A stretch of 64,000 bases of DNA, from positions 1-64,000 of the forward strand of contig NZ_JAFBDY010000002.1 in assembly GCF_016908465.1 (NCBI RefSeq). Direction: 5' to 3'. Under the pieces are notes generated by a model. That model had not been told where the DNA came from. It worked only from the letters and a program-made list of their open reading frames with translations, and searched no databases. The DNA is from Lysinibacillus composti. Its GTDB lineage: Bacteria; Bacillota; Bacilli; Bacillales_A; Planococcaceae. Positions 51,263 to 61,170 of this stretch are shown piece after piece (within the stretch, counting starts at the first letter, position 1; each line of letters opens with the position of its first letter). A program made the position numbers and the translations under genes.

Positions 51263-52134
51263 TTACAGTTATTGGGAGTATCAATATGGATATTGTAGTT
51301 CAAACAAACATTTTTCCGAAACAAGGAGAAACTGTACTTGGAGAATTATTTACAACAATTCCAGGTGGAAAAGGTGCAAACCAAGCAATTGCAGCCTCTA
51401 GATTAGGAAGTAATGTGCAGATGATTGGGGCAGTAGGGCAAGATAGTTTTGGTACAGAATTATATGAGAACTTAATAAATGAAAACATTAATGTAATAGG
51501 CATTACAAAAACAAAGAACACTACTGGGATTGCAAATATTTTATTACACGAAAATGATAATCGAATTATCGTCGTGCCTGGTGCAAACTTTGACGTTAGT
51601 AAAGAAATGGTTGATGCCAATTTAGAAATGATTAAACAAAGCAAACTAGTTATGCTTCAATTAGAAATACCGGTTGAAACGATTGAATACGTATTAAGTT
51701 TGTGTGAAGACTATCAGGTTCCAGTTCTATTGAATCCAGCTCCTGCAGGAAATTTCAAAAAGGAATGGATTGAAAAAGTTACATATTTAACTCCTAATGA
51801 AACAGAATGTGAAGAAATTTTTGGAGCCAATTTTGAAACGGTATTATCACAATATCCAAATAAAATCATTGTGACATTGGGTAGTGAAGGTGCGGCTTAC
51901 AGTGACGGAAAAAATATTGTTCGTGTCCCTGGCTTTAAAACAACCGCCGTGGATACGACAGGAGCAGGTGATACATTTAACGGTGCACTTGCGTATGCCA
52001 TTTGCTCAGGTATTAATTTGAAAGACTCTGTTCGATTCGCGAATATTGCTGCATCAATATCTGTTGAAAAGTTTGGTGCACAGGGCGGAATGCCTAATCT
52101 TGAAGCAGTAAAAATGCGCCTAGGAGGAAATTAA
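51259..52134 (+). CDS. rbsK: Ribokinase
   Basis: 291 residues, PfkB family. N-terminal GGKGANQAIAASRLG (about 37-51) and C-terminal DTTGAGDTFNGALA (about 233-246), with catalytic Asp in GAGD. Phosphorylates ribose to ribose-5-phosphate. GTG overlaps rbsR stop. Confidence 0.95.
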   Translation: MITVIGSINMDIVVQTNIFPKQGETVLGELFTTIPGGKGANQAIAASRLGSNVQMIGAVGQDSFGTELYENLINENINVIGITKTKNTTGIANILLHENDNRIIVVPGANFDVSKEMVDANLEMIKQSKLVMLQLEIPVETIEYVLSLCEDYQVPVLLNPAPAGNFKKEWIEKVTYLTPNETECEEIFGANFETVLSQYPNKIIVTLGSEGAAYSDGKNIVRVPGFKTTAVDTTGAGDTFNGALAYAICSGINLKDSVRFANIAASISVEKFGAQGGMPNLEAVKMRLGGN

Positions 52135-52524
52135 ATGAAAAAGCATGGCATTCTAAATAGAGAACTAGCTGGCCGCTTTGCAAAATTAGGTCATACAGAT
52201 CGGATTGTTATTGCAGATTGCGGTTTACCCATCCCTGATGGTGTTCCATGTGTTGATTTAGCTTATAAATTAGGTGAACCTTCATTTCTTTCAATTTTAG
52301 AAGTGGTGTTAGAAGACTTAGTTGTAGAAGCATCTGTCGTTGCGGAAGAAGTTAAAACAAAAAATGAAAGGGTATCTTCTTATCTAGAAGAGAAACTTTC
52401 ATCCATTGAATATGTCACACATGAAGAATTCAAAAAATTAACGAAGGAAGCAAAATTAATTATTCGTACTGGTGAAACAACTCCTTATGCTAATGTGATT
52501 TTACAATGTGGTGTCATTTTTTAA
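52135..52524 (+). CDS. rbsD: D-ribose pyranase
   Basis: 129 residues. Interconverts pyranose and furanose ribose before phosphorylation. [20 protein letters not shown] with the catalytic His near 20 and the C-terminal [12 protein letters not shown] are typical. AGGAGGAAA before the ATG. Confidence 0.95.
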   Translation: MKKHGILNRELAGRFAKLGHTDRIVIADCGLPIPDGVPCVDLAYKLGEPSFLSILEVVLEDLVVEASVVAEEVKTKNERVSSYLEEKLSSIEYVTHEEFKKLTKEAKLIIRTGETTPYANVILQCGVIF

Positions 52525-52557
52525 CTTAATCAGAGAGAATAACTTTCGGAGTGTGAA

Positions 52558-52590
52558 CAGTGTCTAGCTACAGGCGCCTTGCGCTTTTCT
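52558..52590 (+). repeat. Fragment of Bacillaceae intergenic repeat
   Basis: GTGTCTAGCTACAGGCGCC followed by TTGCGC resembles the start of a GTCTAGCT-C-AGCGCC type repeat that I recall from many Bacillaceae genomes. Lies in the 88-base rbsD-rbsA gap. Confidence 0.4.
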
Positions 52591-52624
52591 TATACGGAAA
52601 TGAAAATAGAAGGTGAATGAAACA

Positions 52625-54121
52625 ATGATAGAAATGTCGGGAATCTCAAAAGCATTTAGCGGCAATGTCGTCTTGGACAAAGTAGAGTTCAAATTAGCTG
52701 ATGGTGAAATTCATGCATTAATGGGGGAAAATGGTGCTGGAAAATCTACTATGATGAAAATCTTGAGTGGTATTTATACAAAAGATTCAGGAAATATCAA
52801 AGTGGATGGACAACTAGTTAACTTTAAATCTCCAAAAGATGCGGAAAAACTGGGTATTCATGTGATTCACCAAGAGTTAAATATATTGCCAGATTTAACA
52901 GTAGTACAGAACTTGTTTTTAGGAAAAGAAAAAACCTATGGCAAAACAGGAATTTTAAAAAATCGTGAAATGGAAAAGGAAGCTGCGAAACTGCTTTCAA
53001 AATTAGGGTTTAATATTAATCCTAAAAAACGTGCAGGAGATTTATCTGTTGGGCAGCAACAAATTATTGAAATTGCTAAAGCTATTGCTAGTGAAGCCAA
53101 ATATATTGTAATGGACGAGCCAACAGCTGCATTAACTGATCGGGAAATTGAAACATTATTTAAAACGGTTCGTGAACTAAAAGAAAAAGGCATTTCTTTT
53201 GTATATATTTCTCACAGAATGGAAGAGATTTTTGCAATATGTGATCGAATTACAATTTTACGAGATGGCCAGTATATCGGTGTTCGTAATATTCCAGAAA
53301 CAACTTTTGACGAAATAGTAGAAATGATGGTTGGCCGTGAACTTGGTGAACGTTTCCCTACACGTCAGTGTGAAATTGGGGTTACGAAACTTCAAGTCCG
53401 TAACTTAAGTGTAAATGGATTATTTGAAAATATTTCATTTACAGTTAATAAAGGCGAGGTGCTTGGTGTAGCAGGATTAATGGGAGCAGGTCGTACGGAA
53501 GTTGCTCAAACCATTTTCGGATATCGTAAAGCAAGTAATGGTGAAGTGTTCATCGATGGAAAGAAAGTTTCCATTAAATCACCAATCGATGCCATGAAAT
53601 ATGGTATTGGTTTTGTGACAGAAGACAGAAAAACACAAGGATTAGTTCTCGATTTTTCAATTCAAGAAAATATCGCATTAGCAAATCTTGAAAAATGCTC
53701 GTCTTCTGGTGTGATTAACAAATCGAAACAACAGTCAATGGTCACAAAGTATATTGAAGAGTTAAAAATTCGTACTTCGGGACCAGAACAAGCGGCGAAA
53801 TCATTAAGTGGTGGAAATCAGCAAAAAGTCGTTATTGCGAAATGGTTAGGAACTGAACCAGAAATTCTAATTTTAGATGAACCAACGCGAGGCGTAGACA
53901 TCGGAGCCAAAAAAGAAATCTATCACATTATTAATAAGTTAGCAGAATCAGGTGTCGCGATTCTTATGATCTCTTCGGAACTACCTGAAGTAATTGGAGT
54001 AGCAGATCGTGTCATTGTCATGCAAGAAGGAAAGCTAACAGGTGAAGTCATGAAAGAAGAAATGACACAAGAAATCATTATGCACTATGCAACAGGAGGG
54101 GAAAAAGTTGGTCAATTATAA
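52625..54121 (+). CDS. rbsA: Ribose ABC transporter ATPase
   Basis: 498 residues, two ABC domains. First Walker [10 protein letters not shown] (about 36-44), signature SVGQQQ, Walker B IVMDEP; the second domain has a degenerate P-loop (GLMGAGRTE) and LSGGNQQK. Energises ribose uptake. ATG 52625 has GAAGGTGA; GTG 52613 is an alternative. Confidence 0.94.
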   Translation: MIEMSGISKAFSGNVVLDKVEFKLADGEIHALMGENGAGKSTMMKILSGIYTKDSGNIKVDGQLVNFKSPKDAEKLGIHVIHQELNILPDLTVVQNLFLGKEKTYGKTGILKNREMEKEAAKLLSKLGFNINPKKRAGDLSVGQQQIIEIAKAIASEAKYIVMDEPTAALTDREIETLFKTVRELKEKGISFVYISHRMEEIFAICDRITILRDGQYIGVRNIPETTFDEIVEMMVGRELGERFPTRQCEIGVTKLQVRNLSVNGLFENISFTVNKGEVLGVAGLMGAGRTEVAQTIFGYRKASNGEVFIDGKKVSIKSPIDAMKYGIGFVTEDRKTQGLVLDFSIQENIALANLEKCSSSGVINKSKQQSMVTKYIEELKIRTSGPEQAAKSLSGGNQQKVVIAKWLGTEPEILILDEPTRGVDIGAKKEIYHIINKLAESGVAILMISSELPEVIGVADRVIVMQEGKLTGEVMKEEMTQEIIMHYATGGEKVGQL

Positions 54122-55049
54122 AAATAAAGAGTTGTTAACGAAACTTGGACCACTTTTCGGTTTATTACTACTAATTATTATCGTTTCAATCTTAAATCCT
54201 AATTTCTTATCGATTGCTAATATATTTAACGTTCTAAGACAAGTTTCAATTAGTGCAATTATTGCACTTGGAATGACGTTTGTTATTTTAACAGGTGGAA
54301 TTGATTTATCAGTCGGGTCAACGCTTGCACTTACTGGGGCTGTTGCAGCAAGCTTACTTGCAGGTGGTACTGACCCATTTGTAGCTATGGGAATAGCACT
54401 AGTACTTGGTTTATTTTTAGGAGCAGTTAATGGAGTAATCATTACAAAAGGGAAAGTTGCACCCTTCATTGCAACTCTTGCAACTATGACAATTTATCGT
54501 GGATTAACTTTAGTTTTTACAGATGGTAAACCAATTTCTAATTTAGGTGATCACTACACATTCCAATTATTTGGTAAAGGATACTTCTTAGGCTTCCCAG
54601 TACCAGTTGTAACAATGGTTATTTCATTTTTTGTTTTATACTTTATTTTACAAAAAACAACATTCGGTCGTCGTGTGTATGCAGTAGGTGGGAACGAAGA
54701 AGCAGCAAAATTATCGGGTATCAATGCTGATCGTGTGAAAATTGCAGTATATGCAATTACTGGTTTCTTAGCAGCATTATCAGCTTTAATTCTTACATCT
54801 CGTTTAAATTCGGCACAACCAACAGCAGGGGAATCTTATGAATTAGATGCCATCGCTGCCGTAGTTTTAGGTGGTACAAGCTTAAATGGTGGTAAAGGGT
54901 GGATTTTCGGTACATTAATCGGTGCACTGATTATCGGTGTTTTGAATAACGGTATGAATTTAATCGGAGTATCTTCTTTCTGGCAACAGGTTGTGAAAGG
55001 GATAGTTATTTTACTTGCGGTTTTATTAGACCGTAAAAAAACTGCATAA
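54108..55049 (+). CDS. rbsC: Ribose ABC transporter permease
   Basis: 313 residues, about eight to ten helices. [11 protein letters not shown] (about 60-70) and [19 protein letters not shown] (about 187-205, the ATPase-contact loop) are family marks. TTG 54108 after AGGAGGGG overlaps rbsA by 14 bases. Confidence 0.92.
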   Translation: MVNYKNKELLTKLGPLFGLLLLIIIVSILNPNFLSIANIFNVLRQVSISAIIALGMTFVILTGGIDLSVGSTLALTGAVAASLLAGGTDPFVAMGIALVLGLFLGAVNGVIITKGKVAPFIATLATMTIYRGLTLVFTDGKPISNLGDHYTFQLFGKGYFLGFPVPVVTMVISFFVLYFILQKTTFGRRVYAVGGNEEAAKLSGINADRVKIAVYAITGFLAALSALILTSRLNSAQPTAGESYELDAIAAVVLGGTSLNGGKGWIFGTLIGALIIGVLNNGMNLIGVSSFWQQVVKGIVILLAVLLDRKKTA

Positions 55050-55061
55050 GGAGTGCAAAAC

Positions 55062-55979
55062 ATGAAAAAGTTAACGATGTTGATTGTTGCAACGATTTTC
55101 ACAGTAATTTTGTCTGCTTGTTCAATGGAGTCACCTTTTTTACAAAATGAAGAAGGGTCAACAGGCAAAGATACATTAAAAATTGGATTCTCTATTTCTA
55201 CTTTAAATAACCCATTCTTTGTTACGTTAAGTGAAGGTGCTAAAGCAAATGCAACTGAATTAGGTTCTGAAATTGTCATTGTCGATGCTCAAGATGATGC
55301 ATCTAAACAAGCATCAGACGTCGAAGATTTAATCCAACAAGGTGTAGATTTAATCTTAATTAATCCAGTGGACTCTGCTGCAGTTGGTTCAGCGGTACAA
55401 TCAGCAAACTCAGCAGGTATTCCTGTCATTACAGTTGACCGCTCTGCAGATCATGGGGAAGTTGTTTCTCATATTGCTTCTGATAATGTTGCTGGTGGTG
55501 CATTAGCTGGGGATTATTTACTTGAATTAGCAGGTGAGGGGGCGAAAGTTGCCATGCTAGAAGGGGTTGCAGGTTCTTCTGCAGCGCGTGACCGTGGAGA
55601 CGGATTCCTTTCTGCTGTTGAAGGTAAAGTTGACCTTGTTTCAAGTTTAACAGCAAACTTTGACCGAGGTGAAGGGTTAACAGTAATGGAAAATATGTTA
55701 CAAGCTAATCCTGAAATTAAAGCAGTATTTGCACAAAATGATGAAATGGCTTTAGGTGCTTTAGAAGCAATTAAAGCGTCTGGAAAAGACATCATCGTTA
55801 TTGGATTTGACGCAACTGATGATGCACTTGCGAAAATTAAAGAAGGAAAAATGGCTGCATCTGTTGCACAAAAACCAGAAGAAATTGGTAAAGCGGCCAT
55901 TGAAACAGCTGTTAATTACTTAAACGGAGAAACGGTACAAGAATTCGTACCGGTTGACCTTGAATTAGTAAAGCAATAA
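55062..55979 (+). CDS. rbsB: Ribose-binding lipoprotein
   Basis: 305 residues. Lipoprotein signal with lipobox LSAC (about 17-20), then a periplasmic-binding-protein fold starting KIGFSISTLNNPFF. Captures ribose outside the cell. AAGGAGTG before the ATG. Last gene of the operon. Confidence 0.94.
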   Translation: MKKLTMLIVATIFTVILSACSMESPFLQNEEGSTGKDTLKIGFSISTLNNPFFVTLSEGAKANATELGSEIVIVDAQDDASKQASDVEDLIQQGVDLILINPVDSAAVGSAVQSANSAGIPVITVDRSADHGEVVSHIASDNVAGGALAGDYLLELAGEGAKVAMLEGVAGSSAARDRGDGFLSAVEGKVDLVSSLTANFDRGEGLTVMENMLQANPEIKAVFAQNDEMALGALEAIKASGKDIIVIGFDATDDALAKIKEGKMAASVAQKPEEIGKAAIETAVNYLNGETVQEFVPVDLELVKQ

Positions 55980-55996
55980 TGTGAATAAATTTAGTG

Positions 55997-56047
55997 AACT
56001 GCACCTCCTTTGTTAGACACAATTAACGATGGTGGTGCAGTTTTTTT
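55997..56047 (+). terminator. rbs operon terminator
   Basis: AACTGCACC/GGTGCAGTT stem with a T7 tail. Confidence 0.85.
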
Positions 56048-56078
56048 CGATTTTTGGTTGCTTGTACCACTATTGATG

Positions 56079-56486
56079 TTATGAATATTTCTTTTTCTTT
56101 TTACTTTGTCCAAGGAAGTTGTCCAATGCCATCATTTTGCTTCCTCCAAATAATAAATAGAGGGACATAGCTAATAAGGCTAAATTAAATTCATAGCCAT
56201 TGATAAATCCAAGTTCAAACCGTACTTTCACAATGGCACCAATCATAATAATTGCTAATAGTGCTGCAATAAAACGCGTTGAAAATCCAATAATTAGGAA
56301 GAAGCCACCAATTAATTCTACTCCAGCGACACCGAAAGCTACATATTCAGCATAAGGAATTCCATAGTCCTCAAACCTGCCGATGGTTTCCTGAATACCT
56401 TCCTTAAATTTATCGAAGCCATGAATAGTAAAAATTGCCCCTAATATCATTCGGATAAAAAGTGTGCCGAAATCATTTTGTTTCAG
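56079..56486 (-). CDS. DoxX family membrane protein (possible CTG start)
   Basis: Four-helix DoxX protein related to MhqP/CatD, which act in quinone and thiol stress. The first in-frame ATG (56450) falls inside the family's first segment. A CTG at 56486, six bases after AAGGGGGA, adds the missing LKQNDFGTLFIR, giving 135 residues. The start is therefore probably CTG, though ATG 56450 (123 residues) cannot be excluded. Divergent from the HD gene. Confidence 0.72.
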   Translation of the reverse strand: MKQNDFGTLFIRMILGAIFTIHGFDKFKEGIQETIGRFEDYGIPYAEYVAFGVAGVELIGGFFLIIGFSTRFIAALLAIIMIGAIVKVRFELGFINGYEFNLALLAMSLYLLFGGSKMMALDNFLGQSKKKKKYS

Positions 56487-56573
56487 TGTAGATCCCCCTT
56501 CGAATTTCTTTTTAATACATATTATTTCTGCTAGTCCACAGATAACACTATAATTGATAAGAGGGCATAAAAT

Positions 56574-56592
56574 TATTACAAATTTTGTAATA
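56574..56592. promoter_or_regulatory. Perfect palindrome between doxX and HD genes
   Basis: TATTACAAA-T-TTTGTAATA, 9-bp arms. Fits a MarR/HxlR (DUF24)-type operator controlling one or both divergent genes. Confidence 0.6.
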
Positions 56593-56620
56593 GAAAAAAT
56601 GAAACTAAAAGATAGGATGA

Positions 56621-57250
56621 TTGAAAGTGATAGAAAATGTTAAAGAAGCTGTGAAAAATATATATAATCAGTTTGATGCTAGTCATGATTTTCAACATAT
56701 TGAACGAGTATTACAGAATGCCGAAACAATTCTAGCAACAGAACAATTAGCTGATGCTGAGTTAGTGCGACTTGCTGTATTATTACATGACGTTAGCGAT
56801 AAAAAATATACGGATAGTAAAGATACCGAGAACCAATTAATTAATACGCTTCCAATAGACGATGAAAAGAAAGAACATATTCGTGAAATTATAGCAAGTG
56901 TCTCATTTAATGGCGGGAATGAACTTCCAGCTAAAACAATCGAAGCAAAAATCGTTCGTGATGCAGATCGTTTAGATGCAATTGGAGCAGTTGGTATTGC
57001 ACGTACATTTGCTTTTGGGGGAGCAAAGGGAAGAAAGCTTTATGATGACGAAGAAGAGGCGCGTACTGCCATGTCAGAGGAAGAGTACCGAACAAAATCA
57101 ACGGCTTCTGTCACACATTTCTATGAGAAGCTATTATTGTTAAAAGACTTAATGGTAACTGAAAAAGGGAAACAAATGGCTGAAGAGAGACACCAATTTA
57201 TGTTAAGCTTTTTAAAGCAGTTAAAAAATGAAAGGGAAGGAAGAGCCTGA
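56621..57250 (+). CDS. HD domain phosphohydrolase (YedJ-like)
   Basis: 209 residues. H in SHDFQHIERV (about 20-30), HD in LLHDVSDKKY (about 55) and the late Asp in RDADRLDAIGAVG (about 110-122) form the metal site. Likely nucleotide phosphohydrolase; substrate unknown. TTG start assumed; GTG 56627 also possible. Confidence 0.82.
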   Translation: MKVIENVKEAVKNIYNQFDASHDFQHIERVLQNAETILATEQLADAELVRLAVLLHDVSDKKYTDSKDTENQLINTLPIDDEKKEHIREIIASVSFNGGNELPAKTIEAKIVRDADRLDAIGAVGIARTFAFGGAKGRKLYDDEEEARTAMSEEEYRTKSTASVTHFYEKLLLLKDLMVTEKGKQMAEERHQFMLSFLKQLKNEREGRA

Positions 57251-57316
57251 TATACAGGTCTTTTAGGATTATTCTTAATTTGGAATAGAGATAAAAATTA
57301 TGAAGGTGGATGAAAA

Positions 57317-58270
57317 ATGAGATATGTTCAATTAAAAAATGACAAGATCCCGCCAATTGCATTAGGAACCTGGTCGTGGGGAAACGGAGTAAATGGTGGA
57401 GACGCTGTTTTTGGTAATAACCTTACAGATATGGAACTTAAGCCAGTTTTTGATGCGGCTATAAGTACCGGATTAAATCTATGGGACACTGCAGCGGTTT
57501 ATGGAATGGGTGCTTCTGAAACGATATTAGGGAATTTTATAAAAAATCAAAACAATGTATTAATCTCTACAAAATTTACACCCGGTCGTCATGATGATAT
57601 GGAAAAAACTCTTACCGAGAGCTTAAATCGATTGGGTGTTGAGCACACAGACATTTATTGGATTCATAATCCGAAAGATGTACAAAAATGGACAACTGAA
57701 ATTGTCCCACTTATGAAAAGTGGTAGAGTAAAACATGTGGGTGTCTCCAATCATAACTTAGAAGAGATAAAGTTAGCTACTTCTATCCTAGAAAGTGAAG
57801 GTTTACAACTGTCAGCCGTACAAAACCACTACAGTTTAATTTATCGAGAATCTGAAGAAGCTGGGATTATTGATTGGTGCAATCAAAATAATGTTTTATT
57901 CTTTTCTTATATGGTATTAGAGCAAGGTGCTTTAACAGGAAAATATAATGCTAAAAATCCTTTTAAAGAAGGGACAAGAAGAGGCGACGCATTTCATTCG
58001 GAAGTTCTTCTTAAGTTAACTCCACTAATAGGGACGATGGAAAAGATAGGTAAAGAATATGAGGTTGATCCTGCACAAATTGCAATTGCTTGGGCCATCG
58101 CCAAAGGAACAGTTCCAATTATTGGAGTAACGAAGTCAAAACATATCGAAGAAGCGATTGCAGCTATAGATATTGAATTAACTGATCAGGAAATGAAGGA
58201 ATTAGAGACGGCCGCAAAGGAAACCGGTGTTGGAATAAGAGGGGCTTGGGAAAAAAGTATGAAAATTTAA
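57317..58270 (+). CDS. Aldo/keto reductase
   Basis: 317 residues, TIM barrel NADPH oxidoreductase. Catalytic Asp and Tyr in WDTAAVYG (about 55-62), Lys in STKFTP (about 83), His in YWIHNP (about 114), and the cofactor-binding end GVTKSKHIEEA. AAGGTGGA before the ATG. Substrate unknown. Confidence 0.9.
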   Translation: MRYVQLKNDKIPPIALGTWSWGNGVNGGDAVFGNNLTDMELKPVFDAAISTGLNLWDTAAVYGMGASETILGNFIKNQNNVLISTKFTPGRHDDMEKTLTESLNRLGVEHTDIYWIHNPKDVQKWTTEIVPLMKSGRVKHVGVSNHNLEEIKLATSILESEGLQLSAVQNHYSLIYRESEEAGIIDWCNQNNVLFFSYMVLEQGALTGKYNAKNPFKEGTRRGDAFHSEVLLKLTPLIGTMEKIGKEYEVDPAQIAIAWAIAKGTVPIIGVTKSKHIEEAIAAIDIELTDQEMKELETAAKETGVGIRGAWEKSMKI

Positions 58271-58345
58271 AGAAAAAGGCATGCGATCCAGGAAATGAAA
58301 CTAGAGAGGGTTTCATAGTTTCGCGTGGTTAGCTTTTCTTTCAGG

Positions 58346-58376
58346 AATGTCGTTCATAAGCTTGATGAACGGCATT
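58346..58376 (+). terminator. Hairpin after aldo/keto reductase
   Basis: A 12-bp stem (58346-58357 with 58365-58376, one G-T pair); no clear T tail. Confidence 0.5.
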
Positions 58377-58480
58377 TCACTAAACTATGCAAATAAAGTC
58401 AGTTTACTTGTATTGAAACTGGTATGTTGTAGGCTTTCTATGTAAATACTAATAAGGTGTTCCAGTTTAGGGGAAAAGTA

Positions 58481-58527
58481 TTGACTGTGAGATTTAGACA
58501 TGTTATTATTATCTCGAATTAAAGATA
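58481..58527 (+). promoter_or_regulatory. Promoter with MhqR-type box 1
   Basis: TTGACT (58481-58486), 17-bp spacer, TATTAT (58504-58509), immediately followed by TATCTCGAATTAAAGATA (58510-58527), an ATCT...AGAT inverted repeat of the MhqR operator kind. Confidence 0.75.
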
Positions 58528-58592
58528 ACTTAATTCTAAAGAAATTTAGTATAAGTCATGAAGTATAAAAATAACGTATTTAACTAAAATGA

Positions 58593-58619
58593 AGATAGCT
58601 CTTAACTATCTATTTTTTT
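58593..58619 (+). terminator. Weak terminator in dioxygenase leader
   Basis: AGATAG/CTATCT around CTCTTAA with ATTTTTTT. It lies between the two MhqR-type boxes, upstream of the gene. Confidence 0.55.
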
Positions 58620-58628
58620 AAATAATAT

Positions 58629-58646
58629 ATCTCGAATTCGAAATAT
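58629..58646. promoter_or_regulatory. MhqR-type box 2
   Basis: TATCTCGAATTCGAAATA, nearly the same as box 1, 25 bases before the dioxygenase ATG. Confidence 0.7.
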
Positions 58647-58670
58647 AAAGAGAAAATGGAGGAAAACAAT

Positions 58671-59654
58671 ATGAATCACTTAAAAGGGATCCACCACGTA
58701 ACAGCCATTACAAGTAGTGCAGAAAAAAATTATGAGTTTTTCACATATGTATTAGGTATGCGTTTAGTTAAAAAAACAGTAAACCAAGACGATATTCAAA
58801 CTTATCATTTATTCTTCGCAGACGATAAAGGATCAGCTGGAACAGATATGACATTCTTTGATTTCCCAGGTATTCCAAAAGGAACTCATGGAACAAACGA
58901 AATATACAAAACAGCATTCCGTGTGCCTACAGATGCAGCATTAGAATATTGGGTGAAACGTTTTGACAAATATGAAGTAAAACATACAGGTATTAAAGAA
59001 GTTTTTGGTAAGAAGACAATTTCATTTGTTGATTTTGATGACCAACAATATATGTTAGTTTCTGATGAATTTAATGAAGGCGTTGCTTCAGGTACGCCAT
59101 GGCAAAATGGTCCTGTACCTTTAGAATTTGCTATTACAGGATTAGGTCCAATTCATATCCGCATCGCACAATTTGATTATTTTAAAGAAGTGTTAGAAAA
59201 AGTAATGCTAATGCGAGAAATTGCAAAAGAAGATTCACTGCACTTATTCGAAGTAGGTGAGGGTGGTAATGGAGCGCAAGTGATTGTAGAACATAATACC
59301 GTTTTACCAAATGGGCGCCAAGGCTTTGGTACAGTACATCATGCAGCATTCCGTGTAGAAGATACAAAAGTGTTATATGAATGGATTGAGCGTATGCAAA
59401 GTTTTGGTTTTGGTACGTCAGGTTATGTAGATCGCTTCTTCTTCGAATCACTATATGCACGTGTTGCACCTGGTATTTTATTCGAATGGGCTACTGATGG
59501 CCCTGGATTTATGGGTGACGAACCATATGAAACAGTGGGTGAAATTTTATCCTTACCTCCTTTCTTAGAGCCTAAACGCGAACAAATCGAAAAACTAGTA
59601 CGACCAATTGATACAGTGAGAAGTACACTGACAATTGAGAAAGAGTACTTATAA
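58671..59654 (+). CDS. Ring-cleaving dioxygenase (MhqO/MhqA-like)
   Basis: 327 residues, two VOC modules. First His in GIHHVTAIT (about 5-13), second metal site in VHHAAFRV (about 228), Glu in the late LYARVAPGILFEWATD. Extradiol-type cleavage of hydroquinones; MhqR regulates such genes in B. subtilis, and two matching boxes lie upstream. ATG 58671 has GGAGG. Confidence 0.88.
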   Translation: MNHLKGIHHVTAITSSAEKNYEFFTYVLGMRLVKKTVNQDDIQTYHLFFADDKGSAGTDMTFFDFPGIPKGTHGTNEIYKTAFRVPTDAALEYWVKRFDKYEVKHTGIKEVFGKKTISFVDFDDQQYMLVSDEFNEGVASGTPWQNGPVPLEFAITGLGPIHIRIAQFDYFKEVLEKVMLMREIAKEDSLHLFEVGEGGNGAQVIVEHNTVLPNGRQGFGTVHHAAFRVEDTKVLYEWIERMQSFGFGTSGYVDRFFFESLYARVAPGILFEWATDGPGFMGDEPYETVGEILSLPPFLEPKREQIEKLVRPIDTVRSTLTIEKEYL

Positions 59655-59661
59655 AAATCAT

Positions 59662-59703
59662 AAATGGACTCCATTCATATTGTTGAATAGAGTCCATTTT
59701 TAT
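59662..59703. terminator. Terminator after dioxygenase
   Basis: AAATGGACTC/GAGTCCATTT outer stem with inner ATTCA/TGAAT. Confidence 0.85.
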
Positions 59704-59848
59704 AGAGATTTATTTAACTCACTTATAGATATTTAACATAGCAAATAATTTCGATTGTGGTACAAGTTAAACATTTAATGAAGAAAATAGTATCGATTTG
59801 TGTTAGCAACTGAAAGAGCACTTTAATACCAATTGAAGAACTAGGAAT

Positions 59849-60245
59849 GGGTGCTTTTATTGGTGAAATAACAGAATAAATTTCCACTAACTTCTGGAAA
59901 ATTGCCACTTTTCATTGATTTCAGTTATATAAGGGGAAAAAATTCTGCTATTTATTAATTAATAAATAAATGTGATTATTAAAATAAGGGAAGATTGTTC
60001 CGTTAATGTATGTTGCGGGTGCTTTTATAGGCGAAATAAGGGAAGAAATTTCCGCTAACTTCATAAAAAGTGATAAATTTCATTGATATCGGTAACATAA
60101 GGGAAAAAACTTCCTTTATTCTGAAGGAAATATCCGGATTTTTGAATTTAAGGGAAGATTGTTCCGTTAATGATCGTTGACGCTACATTTAAAGTGATGT
60201 AATGGAATAATTCTCCTTTATATTTAAGGGAAGATTGTTATCTTT
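59849..60245. repeat. Tandem ~168-bp intergenic repeat
   Basis: GGGTGCTTTTAT begins units at 59849 and 60017. Both units then run in parallel (GAAATAA, TTTCC-CTAACTTC, TTTCATTGAT, AAGGGAAAA, and TAAGGGAAGATTGTTCCGTT at 59985 and 60149). A third broken unit ends at 60245. Sub-motif: TAAGGGAA-N5-TTCCGTTA. No gene is supported in 59704-60371. Confidence 0.8.
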
Positions 60246-60371
60246 TCGGAAAATAATAGTTTATATAAAAAATTTAGTGGCAATTTTATCTTGTTTTTAG
60301 TCTTTAAAAATACTAAAGTTCTTAAGAGAAGGAAAATTTATGTAGAAGAATAGATTAAAGAGGTGAAATAA

Positions 60372-60983
60372 ATGCTTTCAATCAATCCAAAAGACAATTC
60401 AGAAAGAGAAAATTATAAACTATTAATTGGAACGATTATTCCAAGACCAATAGCTTTCGTCACAACAAAATCAGATAATGGTATAGTCAACGCTGCACCA
60501 TTTAGTTTTTTTAATATCGTTTCGTCTAACCCACCGATGTTATCTGTTTCGGTACAAAGAAAAGGTGGTCAACTTAAAGACACGGCAAGAAATATATATG
60601 AGAATCATGAGTTCGTGGTTCATATTGTAGATACTGAAAATGTAGAAAAAATTAATGAAACTGCCGCATCACTACCACCAACTGAGAGTGAATTAGAATT
60701 AGCTAAACTAACTCAAGTGGAAAGTGAAATGGTTAGCGTGCCAGGAGTTAAAGAGGCAAAAGTCCGTTTTGAATGTAAATTAGTACATGCGACTTCCCTT
60801 GGAGGCCAGGAAGATCAGCCAGGTTGTGATTTGTTTGTTGGAGAAATTGTTCAATACCATATTGACGAAAAGATTTATGATGGTAAGTATATAAGTCCAA
60901 CAGAGTTAGATGCTATCAGTCGTTTAGCTGGAAACGATTATGCAAAAATCGGTGAAATTTTTACTATGCAACGACCAAAATAA
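60372..60983 (+). CDS. Flavin reductase-like FMN-binding protein
   Basis: 203 residues, split-barrel flavoprotein. IPRPIAFVTT (about 23-32) and NAAPFSFFNIVSSNPP (about 40-55) bind FMN. Supplies reduced flavin to, or acts as, an oxidoreductase. AGAGGTGAA before the ATG. Near the MhqO-like gene but separated by the repeat tract. Confidence 0.87.
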   Translation: MLSINPKDNSERENYKLLIGTIIPRPIAFVTTKSDNGIVNAAPFSFFNIVSSNPPMLSVSVQRKGGQLKDTARNIYENHEFVVHIVDTENVEKINETAASLPPTESELELAKLTQVESEMVSVPGVKEAKVRFECKLVHATSLGGQEDQPGCDLFVGEIVQYHIDEKIYDGKYISPTELDAISRLAGNDYAKIGEIFTMQRPK

Positions 60984-61007
60984 CTATTTAATAATAAGTG
61001 AAATTTC

Positions 61008-61037
61008 AAGGTGTCTCAATAAGTGAGACACCTTTTG
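61008..61037. terminator. Terminator after flavin reductase gene
   Basis: AAGGTGTCTCA/TGAGACACCTT around ATAAG, T4 tail. Confidence 0.85.
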
Positions 61038-61170
61038 TTGTTTTACCGAATTTAACTATTTAATGGTGAATCATATTTTAAAATTTTAAAGTAATTGGAT
61101 TGATTTTAAGCAAATGTACACTATAAGGAGAAGGTGAAGTTTTTATAATAACTAATAAGGAATGGTTATC

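Noticed and set aside
54836-55279. 147-codon minus-strand ORF across rbsC/rbsB
   Set aside because: Covers the rbsC-rbsB junction antisense to two certain genes.
59723-59908. 61-codon minus-strand ORF in the repeat tract
   Set aside because: Low-complexity, no ribosome site; the tract is explained by tandem repeats.
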